Below are positions 26,461-33,664 of a stretch of DNA of 64,000 nt, piece after piece (position 1 is the stretch's first letter; each line of letters begins with the position of its first letter). The notes under the pieces were generated by a model, which worked only from the letters and a program-made list of their open reading frames with translations, did no database searches and was not told the origin of the DNA. The translations under genes were made by a program, and so were the position numbers. Source of the stretch: JAGVPT01 sp963827085 (lineage in GTDB: Bacteria > Bacteroidota > Ignavibacteria > UBA10030 > UBA8401); NCBI GenBank assembly GCA_963827085.1, contig CAWGZY010000005.1, positions 682,001 to 746,000 of the forward strand. The letters are read 5' to 3'.

Positions 26461-28293
26461 ATGTGTGGAATAATTGGCTATGTCGGAGAAACAAATCCGT
26501 TTCCCATTTTGATCGATGGATTGAAGCGGCTTGAGTACCGCGGATATGATTCCGCGGGTGTTGCATTGCTTGCCGAGAATTCTCTGCTTGTCTATAAAAA
26601 AGTCGGGAAAGTCAGCGAATTAGAAAAATCGCTGCCAGCGCTGCGTCTGAACACGACAGCCGGAATTGGACACACACGATGGGCGACGCACGGGATGCCA
26701 AGCGACATTAACGCTCATCCCCACACCGATTGTAAAAATGAAATCGCGCTCATCCACAACGGCATCATCGAAAACTATCTTTCTATCCGTAAAAAGCTCG
26801 AGAGCACCGGGCATGTATTTGTTTCCGCGACAGACACTGAAGTGTTGGTCCATCTGGTTGAAGAAATGAAAAAGTTCAGCGGTGATTTGCCCACCGCAGT
26901 CCGGCTTGCTCTTCGGCAGGTGGAAGGGACCTACGGCATTGCGGTAGTATCAGCGCTCGAACCCGGCAGGATCGTTGCGGCGAGAAAAGGAAGCCCGCTC
27001 TTGCTCGGCATCGGCACCGACGCGCATTACGTGGCATCCGACGCGGCTGCACTCGTCCAATATACCCGTAACGTCGTCTACCTTGAAGACGGAGAGATTG
27101 CGGTGCTCACAAGAGACTCTTTTGAGACAAGGACAATCGACAATGTCGACATCGAAAAAGAGGTTCACCAGGTAACGATCGATATCGAAGAAATTGAAAA
27201 GGGGGGCTATGAGCACTTTATGCTCAAGGAGATTATGGAGCAGCCCGAAACCCTGCGAAACTCGATGCGCGGAAGAGTCTTGCTCGACGAAGGAAACTCC
27301 AAACTCAGCGGACTGGGCGATGTCATGCCAATTCTGGAAAATGCGCAGCGAATTATCATCACCGCATGCGGGACATCATGGCATGCCGGGCTTGTCGGCG
27401 AATATATGCTCGAGCAGTACGGAAAAATTCCGGTGGAGGTAGAATATGCTTCGGAGTTTAGGTACCGAAATCCTATAATCAAAAAGGGCGACGTTGTCTT
27501 TCTAATCAGCCAGAGCGGTGAAACGGCGGATACGCTTGCTGCTCTTCGAGAGGCAAAACAGAAAGGCGCTGCGGTATTCGGGATATGCAACGTTGTCGGA
27601 AGCACTATCGCGCGCGAAAGCCATGGGGGCGTTTATATCCACGCGGGGCCGGAAATTGGTGTGGCATCGACAAAAGCGTTTACATCGCAGCTTGTCGTTC
27701 TTTCACTCATCACACTCATGATTGCGCGGCAGCGGGGGATGTCGGAGGCCGAGGGGAAAAAAATTGGGCAGGCACTTCTCGACCTTCCGGGCAAAGTTGA
27801 AACAATCTTGGCGAATACCAGTAAGATTCAACTGATTGCGGAAGAGTTGAAAGACAACGTAAATGTTCTTTACCTGGGGAGAGGATATAATTTCCCCGCA
27901 GCGTTGGAAGGGGCGCTGAAGCTCAAAGAGATTTCATACATTCACGCGGAAGGATATCCGGCTGCGGAAATGAAGCATGGCCCCATTGCGTTGATCGACG
28001 AGAATATGCCCGTCATCGTGATTGCATCGAAAGATAACACGTATGAAAAGATCATTTCGAATATTCAGGAAGTCAAAGCAAGAAGAGGAAAAGTGATAGC
28101 TGTCGTGAACGAGGACGACACGGCCATTGAGTCAGTGGCCGAACACGTAATCCGCGTCCCACATACTGCCGACCTTCTCTCGCCGATACTGAATATTATT
28201 CCGCTGCAATTGTTGGCATATTATATCGCTGTTAAACGCGGCTGTAACATCGACCAGCCGCGGAACCTAGCAAAGAGCGTGACTGTTGAATAG
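26461..28293 (+). CDS. glmS: Glutamine--fructose-6-phosphate aminotransferase (isomerizing)
   Basis: 610 residues. The N-terminal Ntn glutaminase domain starts MCGIIGYVG with the catalytic Cys at position 2, and has HTRWATHG and HNGIIENY. Two SIS domains follow (SQSGETADTLAAL, ASTKAFTSQL, EGYPAAEMKHGPIAL) and the C-terminus NLAKSVTVE is canonical. It makes glucosamine-6-phosphate for peptidoglycan and LPS. There is no glmS ribozyme upstream: only 15 nt separate it from pgeF. Confidence 0.98.
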   Translation: MCGIIGYVGETNPFPILIDGLKRLEYRGYDSAGVALLAENSLLVYKKVGKVSELEKSLPALRLNTTAGIGHTRWATHGMPSDINAHPHTDCKNEIALIHNGIIENYLSIRKKLESTGHVFVSATDTEVLVHLVEEMKKFSGDLPTAVRLALRQVEGTYGIAVVSALEPGRIVAARKGSPLLLGIGTDAHYVASDAAALVQYTRNVVYLEDGEIAVLTRDSFETRTIDNVDIEKEVHQVTIDIEEIEKGGYEHFMLKEIMEQPETLRNSMRGRVLLDEGNSKLSGLGDVMPILENAQRIIITACGTSWHAGLVGEYMLEQYGKIPVEVEYASEFRYRNPIIKKGDVVFLISQSGETADTLAALREAKQKGAAVFGICNVVGSTIARESHGGVYIHAGPEIGVASTKAFTSQLVVLSLITLMIARQRGMSEAEGKKIGQALLDLPGKVETILANTSKIQLIAEELKDNVNVLYLGRGYNFPAALEGALKLKEISYIHAEGYPAAEMKHGPIALIDENMPVIVIASKDNTYEKIISNIQEVKARRGKVIAVVNEDDTAIESVAEHVIRVPHTADLLSPILNIIPLQLLAYYIAVKRGCNIDQPRNLAKSVTVE

Positions 28294-28429
28294 CGTGTAT
28301 GAAGAAGTTGGATGGCGGGATGTTTGATGTGCTTTGTGCTCTTGGCGGTCAAAAGAAAAGCGCAGGGGCTGCCAGGGAATATCGTTATTCACGGACCTAT
28401 TTTCTTTCAATAAATGGCAAGGTGTGAAC

Positions 28430-29275
28430 GTGGCAAGCGATTATAGATTCAAAAAAACCGACTGGGCTCTTATTCTCGGAGCTTCGAGTGGTTTTGGCGG
28501 AGCAACTGCCGTTGAACTTGCGCGCCATGGGATGAATATCTGCGGCGTGCATTTCGACCGCGCAGTGACGCTCCCCAACGCCGAAAAAGTAAAAAAAGAT
28601 GTCGATGCTCAAGGAGTTCAATCGTTATTTTTCAATGTCAATGCATCCGATCCGGAAAAAAGAAAAGAAGTTGTCGATGAATTGAAGAAGGAATTTCACA
28701 AAAGCCCTGAATCAACCGTCAGAGTGCTTATGCACAGCCTTGCGTTTGGGACATTGCGCCCCCTCGTTTCAAAAGATATAAAGGAACAAATGACTCAAGC
28801 CCAGGTCGAAATGACTATGGACGTAATGGCGAACTCTCTGGTGTATTGGACGCAATCCGTATTCAATGCCGGCTTGTTGAAAAAGGGGGGGCGTGTCTAC
28901 GCAATGACGAGCTCAGGCGGCCACTCTCAACTGCCAAACTACGGTGCAGTCTCTGCCGCAAAAGCAGCGCTGGAATCGTACATTCGTCAATTAACGCACG
29001 ATCTGGGACCGTACGGTATTACCTGCAATGCAATTATGGCCGGCGTCACGGATACTGCCGCCCTGAGAAAAATTCCGGGCGCATTAATGATGTTGAAAGT
29101 CGCACAGGCAAAGAGCCCGGCAATGAGGAATACTACTCCGGATGATGTGGCAAAGGCCATTGCACTCCTCAGCCACGATGATGCACATTTCATTTCCGGT
29201 AACGTTATCGGAGTCGACGGCGGCGAAGACGTTGTAAGTTACATTGGACAGAAGGATGCACTCACTCTTGAATGA
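28430..29275 (+). CDS. FabL-like enoyl-ACP reductase (SDR family)
   Basis: Start GTG 28430 is chosen because AAGGTG lies 5 nt upstream; the frame is open from 28334. 281 residues. The cofactor loop is GASSGFGGATA (GxxxGxG). The active site reads NYGAVSAAKAALE, so Tyr and Lys are separated by six residues (Y-x6-K). This is the enoyl-ACP reductase spacing, not the Y-x3-K of ordinary SDRs. IMAGVTDTAALRKIPG and the late GNVIGVDGGE fit FabL/FabI. It likely performs the last reduction in fatty-acid elongation. A related oxidoreductase role cannot be excluded. Confidence 0.75.
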   Translation: MASDYRFKKTDWALILGASSGFGGATAVELARHGMNICGVHFDRAVTLPNAEKVKKDVDAQGVQSLFFNVNASDPEKRKEVVDELKKEFHKSPESTVRVLMHSLAFGTLRPLVSKDIKEQMTQAQVEMTMDVMANSLVYWTQSVFNAGLLKKGGRVYAMTSSGGHSQLPNYGAVSAAKAALESYIRQLTHDLGPYGITCNAIMAGVTDTAALRKIPGALMMLKVAQAKSPAMRNTTPDDVAKAIALLSHDDAHFISGNVIGVDGGEDVVSYIGQKDALTLE

Positions 29276-29336
29276 AAATAATAGACGGCCTTTTCTAAAG
29301 GAGCTCGCGTTCAAGCGTGATGTTAGGTAGGCATGT

Positions 29337-29391
29337 AACGGAAGTAATTTCTATTCTCCGCTGAACTTCCGTTGCTGTCAGCGGATTTTTT
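29337..29391 (+). terminator. Overlapping hairpins: terminator with a competing upstream stem
   Basis: TCCGCTGA (29357-29364) and TCAGCGGA (29378-29385) followed by TTTTTT form an intrinsic terminator. AACGGAAGT (29337-29345) and ACTTCCGTT (29365-29373) form an alternative stem whose right arm is the terminator loop. The two are close to mutually exclusive. It ends the FabL-like transcript and lies just before arfB. Confidence 0.7.
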
Positions 29392-29405
29392 ATTTGCTAT
29401 CACCG

Positions 29406-29837
29406 ATGAACACCATCTTCATTAATGACAGGATTCAAATTCCTCTTTCGGACGTACGGTTCCGATTCTCGAGAAGCGGCGGACCTGGAGGGCAGAATGT
29501 TAACAAGGTTTCCACTCGTGTTGAGTTGATTTTCGATGTACACGGTTCTTCCCTTGATCCTGAGATAAAAAAGAACGTACGATCAAAACTGTATCAAAAG
29601 CTGGATTCGGCTGGATGCCTTCATGTGGTGTCACAAGAATCGCGCAGCCAATGGAAAAATAAACAGGATGCAATTGAAAAATTCGCCTTCCTCTTAAAGA
29701 AAGTCACCCGTCCGGTGAAACATCGGACGCCAACGGCTGCAACAAAAAGTTCAAAGAATGCCAGGCTGGCAAGAAAAAAGGGGAGAGGTGAGTTAAAAAA
29801 AACGCGCAAAATCAACATAGAAATGGAGCTTCATTAA
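29406..29837 (+). CDS. arfB: Alternative ribosome-rescue factor ArfB (YaeJ-type peptidyl-tRNA hydrolase)
   Basis: 143 residues from ATG 29406 (an earlier in-frame TTG at 29394 is less likely). The release-factor signature is RFSRSGGPGGQNVNKVSTRVEL with the catalytic GGQ. The C-terminus is a basic tail rich in Lys and Arg (NARLARKKGRGELKKTRK), which in ArfB enters the empty mRNA channel of stalled ribosomes. It hydrolyses peptidyl-tRNA on non-stop ribosomes. Confidence 0.93.
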   Translation: MNTIFINDRIQIPLSDVRFRFSRSGGPGGQNVNKVSTRVELIFDVHGSSLDPEIKKNVRSKLYQKLDSAGCLHVVSQESRSQWKNKQDAIEKFAFLLKKVTRPVKHRTPTAATKSSKNARLARKKGRGELKKTRKINIEMELH

Positions 29838-29854
29838 AAAGTTGCTAATTCCTC

Positions 29855-29884
29855 TTGACAACTTTCAGAATTATCGTATATTAA
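29855..29884 (+). promoter_or_regulatory. Promoter for the SAM-riboswitch/met transcript
   Basis: TTGACA (29855-29860) with TATATTAA (29877-29884), 19 nt between TTG and TA. It fits the Bacteroidota pattern and also a sigma70-like site (TTGACA, 16 nt, TATATT). The riboswitch begins about 30 nt downstream. Confidence 0.5.
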
Positions 29885-29913
29885 TTATAGATTATTTTTT
29901 GACAAAGCCGTTT

Positions 29914-30030
29914 TCATCAAGAGTGGTGGAGGGACAGACCCTGCGAAGCCACAGCAACCGGATCCTCCCTTAGTCGATCGTCAGGTGCTAATTTCTGTTC
30001 CCGGGTTTTTTGCGGGAAGAAAGATGAACT
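29914..30030 (+). ncRNA. SAM-I riboswitch (S box)
   Basis: P1 is formed by TCATC (29914-29918) and GATGA (30023-30027). Inside are the conserved words AAGAG, GGAGGGAC, GAAGCCAC with GCAACC (29954-29959), GGTGCTAA (29984-29991), and a hairpin CCCGG/GCGGG before AAAGATGA. Order and spacing match the S box that binds S-adenosylmethionine. Binding would favour the terminator at 30052 and so shut off metY-metX when SAM is abundant. Confidence 0.93.
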
Positions 30031-30051
30031 TAAGAGCAAACAACGTTTGAG

Positions 30052-30084
30052 ACCTCTTTTGATCATCTTCAAAAGAGGTTTTTT
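30052..30084 (+). terminator. Expression-platform terminator of the SAM riboswitch
   Basis: ACCTCTTTT (30052-30060) pairs with AAAAGAGGT (30071-30079), followed by a run of T. It begins 21 nt after the riboswitch core. A further 221 nt separate it from metY; I see no gene or clear element there. Confidence 0.92.
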
Positions 30085-30305
30085 CATTTTCTCTAATCCA
30101 TGAACATTTTCAGCTTACATCTTTTCTACGCGTGCAGACCAGTGCTCGAGCATTTGTCTGCTTACTTCGTTGGTAACTTCCTCTGTTGTCGCCCATCCGT
30201 CGTATAAATCCGTATACGTTTACATCGCATTGAAAATTAACTAGTCCGGAGAGCGTTCAGCTCTTCGAGGCTCACAAATACTTCATTTATTTTACGGAGA
30301 TTAAC

Positions 30306-31640
30306 ATGGCTACAAACGGAAAAGCACGACATTACCGCTTCGAAACGCTGCAACTGCACGCCGGTCAGGCACCCGACCCGACGACAAAGTCGCGGGCAGT
30401 GCCGATCTATCAAACAACATCGTACAACTTCAACGACGCAGGACATGCTGCTGCGTTATTCGGTTTGCAGGAATTCGGCAACATTTATACCCGCATCATG
30501 AACCCGACCACGGCGGTGTTTGAAGAACGAATCGCAGCGCTTGAAGGCGGAGCGGCTGCCGTCGCGACGTCATCGGGCCAGGCGGCGCAGTTTCTCGCGA
30601 TTGCCACAATAGCCCAGGCAGGCGAGAATATTATTTCGACGAGCAACCTGTATGGCGGAACGTATAATCAATTCAAAGTGACCTTTCCCAGGCTCGGCAT
30701 CAATGTAAAGTTCGTTGAAGGGGATAAACCGGAAGATTTCCGGAAATTGATTGACAATAAAACCAAAGCGCTGTATATCGAAACGATCGGTAATCCGCGA
30801 TTGAACATTCCTGATTTCGAAGCAATCGCAAAAGTCGCTCACGAAAACAATATTCCGCTAATTGTTGATAATACATTTGGTGCCGGAGGATATTTAGTCC
30901 AGCCGTTTAAGTTTGGTGCCGATGTTATTGTGCACTCTGCGACGAAATGGATCGGCGGGCATGGCACGTCGATCGGCGGAGTGATCGTCGACTCGGGAAA
31001 ATTTAATTGGGGTAACGGTAAGTTCCCTATCTTCACCGAACCGAGCCCGGGATACCACGGTTTGAAATTCTGGGATGTCTTCGGTTCCGGCGGACCGTTC
31101 GGCAACATTGCATTCGCCATACGTGCCCGTGTTGAAGGTCTCCGGGACATCGGCCCTTGCCTTAGCCCGTTCAACTCGTTTTTGTTCCTTCAGGGATTGG
31201 AAACACTCTCACTTCGCGTTGACCGTCATAATGAAAATGCATTGAAGGTTGCGCAATGGCTGGAGCGGCATCCGCAGGTCGAGTGGGTTTCATATCCGGG
31301 GCTTCCCAATCATCCTTCGCATGCGAACGCAAAGAAATATTTACGTGCCGGTTTATTCGGGTCCATCGTTGTATTCGGGATCAAAGGCGGCGTCGAAGCG
31401 GGAAAAACGTTCATCAACAATGTTAAGCTTTCGAGCTTGCTCGCCAACGTTGGGGACGCGAAAACGCTCGTTATCCATCCCTCGTCGACGACGCATCAGC
31501 AGCTTTCTGAAAAAGAGCAGGGCGATTCGGGTGTCACGCCGGAGTTGATCCGTATATCGGTCGGCATCGAGCACATCGATGATATTCTCGAAGACTTCGA
31601 TGAAGCGCTTCGTGCAGTCAAGACCGCTGTTCATGCCTAG
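30306..31640 (+). CDS. metY: O-acetylhomoserine sulfhydrylase
   Basis: 444 residues, a Cys/Met-metabolism PLP enzyme. The PLP lysine is in HSATKWIGGHGTSIGG; the N-terminal LHAGQAPDPTTKSRAVPIYQTTSYNF and C-terminal HPSSTTHQQLSEKEQ are MetY hallmarks. It condenses O-acetylhomoserine with sulfide to homocysteine. The upstream SAM-I riboswitch and the downstream metX support this. ACGGAG lies 6 nt before the ATG. Confidence 0.96.
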   Translation: MATNGKARHYRFETLQLHAGQAPDPTTKSRAVPIYQTTSYNFNDAGHAAALFGLQEFGNIYTRIMNPTTAVFEERIAALEGGAAAVATSSGQAAQFLAIATIAQAGENIISTSNLYGGTYNQFKVTFPRLGINVKFVEGDKPEDFRKLIDNKTKALYIETIGNPRLNIPDFEAIAKVAHENNIPLIVDNTFGAGGYLVQPFKFGADVIVHSATKWIGGHGTSIGGVIVDSGKFNWGNGKFPIFTEPSPGYHGLKFWDVFGSGGPFGNIAFAIRARVEGLRDIGPCLSPFNSFLFLQGLETLSLRVDRHNENALKVAQWLERHPQVEWVSYPGLPNHPSHANAKKYLRAGLFGSIVVFGIKGGVEAGKTFINNVKLSSLLANVGDAKTLVIHPSSTTHQQLSEKEQGDSGVTPELIRISVGIEHIDDILEDFDEALRAVKTAVHA

Positions 31641-31669
31641 ATTGACCGCTCCCTACGCTTTACGTTTTC

Positions 31670-31692
31670 CCCCCTCCTCAAAGAGGAGGGGG
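31670..31692 (+). repeat. Intercistronic C/G-rich hairpin between metY and metX
   Basis: CCCCCTCCTC (31670-31679) and GAGGAGGGGG (31683-31692) form a perfect 10-bp stem around AAA. No T run follows, so it is not a standard terminator. It may stabilise or process the metY-metX mRNA, or be a dispersed repeat. Confidence 0.6.
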
Positions 31693-31711
31693 AAGGGATG
31701 GTGAGAAATAT

Positions 31712-32839
31712 ATGACGACATTAACTGAAAATATAGTCGCGACAAAGGATGTTGAGCTTTTCGACGAAGCAAGTCCTTTTGAAATGGATTGTAGGGAGAA
31801 GCTTTCACCGGTTGCCGTTGCGTACGAAACGTACGGAGAATTGAACGCCGCCGGAGACAATGCAATTCTTGTCTGTCATGCTCTGACAGGGAGCGCACAT
31901 GCCGCAGGTTTTCTTTCAAGCGACATAAAGAGCGCCGGCTGGTGGGATTCATTCATCGGAGATGGAAAGGCTCTCGATACAAGAAAATATTTTGTTATCA
32001 GCTCAAATTTTCTTGGAGGATGTTACGGTACAACGGGATCGGTTTCGCTGAATCCCCGCACAGGCAAACCGTATGGAGTATCCTTTCCCCAGATGACAAT
32101 CCGCGATATGGTTCGCGTTCAGAAAGCGTTGATTGATTTTCTCGGAGTAAAGCAGGTGAGGACGGTCATCGGTGGGTCGCTAGGCGGAATGCAAGCGTTG
32201 GAGTGGGGGGTGATGTTTCCCGGAGTAGTTCGTTCAATCATTCCGATAGCAACGGCAAGTGCGCACTCGCCATGGTGCATTGGGCTAAACGATATTGCAC
32301 GCCAGGCGATTATGAACGATCCCGAGTGGCGCAACGGCGATTATTACGGCCATGGCCAGCCGGAACGAGGATTATCACTGGCACGTCAAGTTGCAATGGT
32401 CTCGTACCGCAGCGATGCGTCGTTTCAAGACCGATTCCACAGAGACAGAATCAAGTCTAATGGCAACGGTACGCGGACACGATTTGATTCCAAAAATCTT
32501 TTTCAAATTGAAAGCTATCTTCGCTATCAAGGCAAGAAGCTTGTCGACCGGTTTGACGCGAACACGTATATTTACATTTCTCGCGCGATGGATCTTCATG
32601 ATGTCGGATATGGGAGAGGCGGCGTTGCGGGTGTTTTATCCTCTGTAAATATTCCAGTCCTGTGTGTTGGAATTGACTCCGACGTACTCTATCCTGTACA
32701 CGAGCAAAAAGAACTTGCATCGCTGCTTCCGCGAGGACGCTACCGGGAAATATCTTCGCCGTTCGGGCATGATGCATTTCTTATTGAGTTTGAACAGCTT
32801 GGCAGATTCGTCAGGGAATTCCTGCGGGAGATCCGGTAG
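31712..32839 (+). CDS. metX: Homoserine O-acetyltransferase
   Basis: 375 residues, alpha/beta-hydrolase fold. The nucleophile elbow reads IGGSLGGMQALEWG, and the catalytic His is in PFGHDAFLIEF near the C-terminus. IATASAHSPWCIGLN is typical of MetX. It provides O-acetylhomoserine to MetY. The gene follows metY by 71 nt with a hairpin between. Acetyl rather than succinyl specificity is assumed from pairing with MetY. Confidence 0.95.
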   Translation: MTTLTENIVATKDVELFDEASPFEMDCREKLSPVAVAYETYGELNAAGDNAILVCHALTGSAHAAGFLSSDIKSAGWWDSFIGDGKALDTRKYFVISSNFLGGCYGTTGSVSLNPRTGKPYGVSFPQMTIRDMVRVQKALIDFLGVKQVRTVIGGSLGGMQALEWGVMFPGVVRSIIPIATASAHSPWCIGLNDIARQAIMNDPEWRNGDYYGHGQPERGLSLARQVAMVSYRSDASFQDRFHRDRIKSNGNGTRTRFDSKNLFQIESYLRYQGKKLVDRFDANTYIYISRAMDLHDVGYGRGGVAGVLSSVNIPVLCVGIDSDVLYPVHEQKELASLLPRGRYREISSPFGHDAFLIEFEQLGRFVREFLREIR

Positions 32840-32924
32840 ACGCACAGATGCAATGAAGGGAGATACGGGTTGGATTCTGAATTGTCGCGAACCGCGCACG
32901 TATCACTCTGGAAAACAACTCGGG

Positions 32925-33425
32925 TTATTCCAGCATCTTCTGCAAGATATGAACATCCAGTAACTTTCCAAACTTCCTTCCGACCTCTTTCATTGTACCA
33001 ACGTGCACAAAACCTGCCTTTTCATTTAAATGGAGACTCTCTTGGCTTCCTTCTGCCACGCGCGCGATGAGTGTGTGGAAATGATGCCTCCGAGCTTCTT
33101 GGATGATGGATTCCTTGAGCATTCGCCCAACTCCCCGGCCTCGGTATTTCGATTGCACGTAAAAAGAAGTCTCCGCTGTGTCGTCGTAGGCGGGGCGGTC
33201 AGACCATCGGCTCAATGACGCCCATCCGACGATTGTTCCTTCGACGGCCGCGACTAAAATGGGATGTCTCTCATCATGAGCCTTGAACCACTCCATGCGT
33301 TCGGCCGTCGTCTTCGGTTCTGTGTCAAAAGTAGCAGTTGTTGTGAGAATCGCCTCGTTGTAAATTGCGGTGATAGCCTCCATATCTTCGGGGAGAGCTT
33401 GCCTGATCTGGATTGATAAGTTCAT
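32925..33425 (-). CDS. GNAT acetyltransferase, phosphinothricin-acetyltransferase-like
   Basis: 166 residues. The opening IRQALPEDMEAITAIYNEAI and the acetyl-CoA loop QSKYRGRGVGRMLKE place it in the PAT/MddA branch of GNATs. LNEKAGFVHVGTMKEVGRKF is the usual C-terminal signature. Such enzymes N-acetylate methionine sulfoximine/sulfone or phosphinothricin-like amino acids. The natural substrate here is not known. It converges on metX and is probably its own unit. Confidence 0.85.
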   Translation of the reverse strand: MNLSIQIRQALPEDMEAITAIYNEAILTTTATFDTEPKTTAERMEWFKAHDERHPILVAAVEGTIVGWASLSRWSDRPAYDDTAETSFYVQSKYRGRGVGRMLKESIIQEARRHHFHTLIARVAEGSQESLHLNEKAGFVHVGTMKEVGRKFGKLLDVHILQKMLE

Positions 33426-33460
33426 TGAGCATCATAGTTTGTTAAGTGAATTTCACACGT

Positions 33461-33588
33461 CCACTAAGTTCACGAATTACACGAAGAGGATATTCTTGCA
33501 GATTATTTGCTGACAAGGTTTTTATGAAAGAGAGATTGCATCTCATAGAGTGAATCTAAATCTTCGTGTTCTTTCATGTCCTTAGTGG
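33461..33588. repeat. Intergenic inverted-repeat element (CCACTAAG/ACACGAAG)
   Basis: CCACTAAG (33461-33468) and ACACGAAG (33479-33486) on the left face CTTCGTGT (33562-33569) and CTTAGTGG (33581-33588) on the right: two perfect 8-bp blocks in mirror order. CACGAATTACACGAAG (33471-33486) recurs exactly at 60940-60955. Most of the gap between the GNAT and TonB-receptor genes is this element. Confidence 0.7.
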
Positions 33589-33664
33589 ATACCTTGCAAA
33601 AATACCCACGGAAATAAATTCTGCGTTACTTCATACTCTATCAATCGGCCGAGATATTACTAGT

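Noticed and set aside
31670..31692. Hairpin as intrinsic terminator between metY and metX
   Set aside because: No T run follows and the two genes belong to one pathway under one riboswitch; kept as an intercistronic hairpin only.
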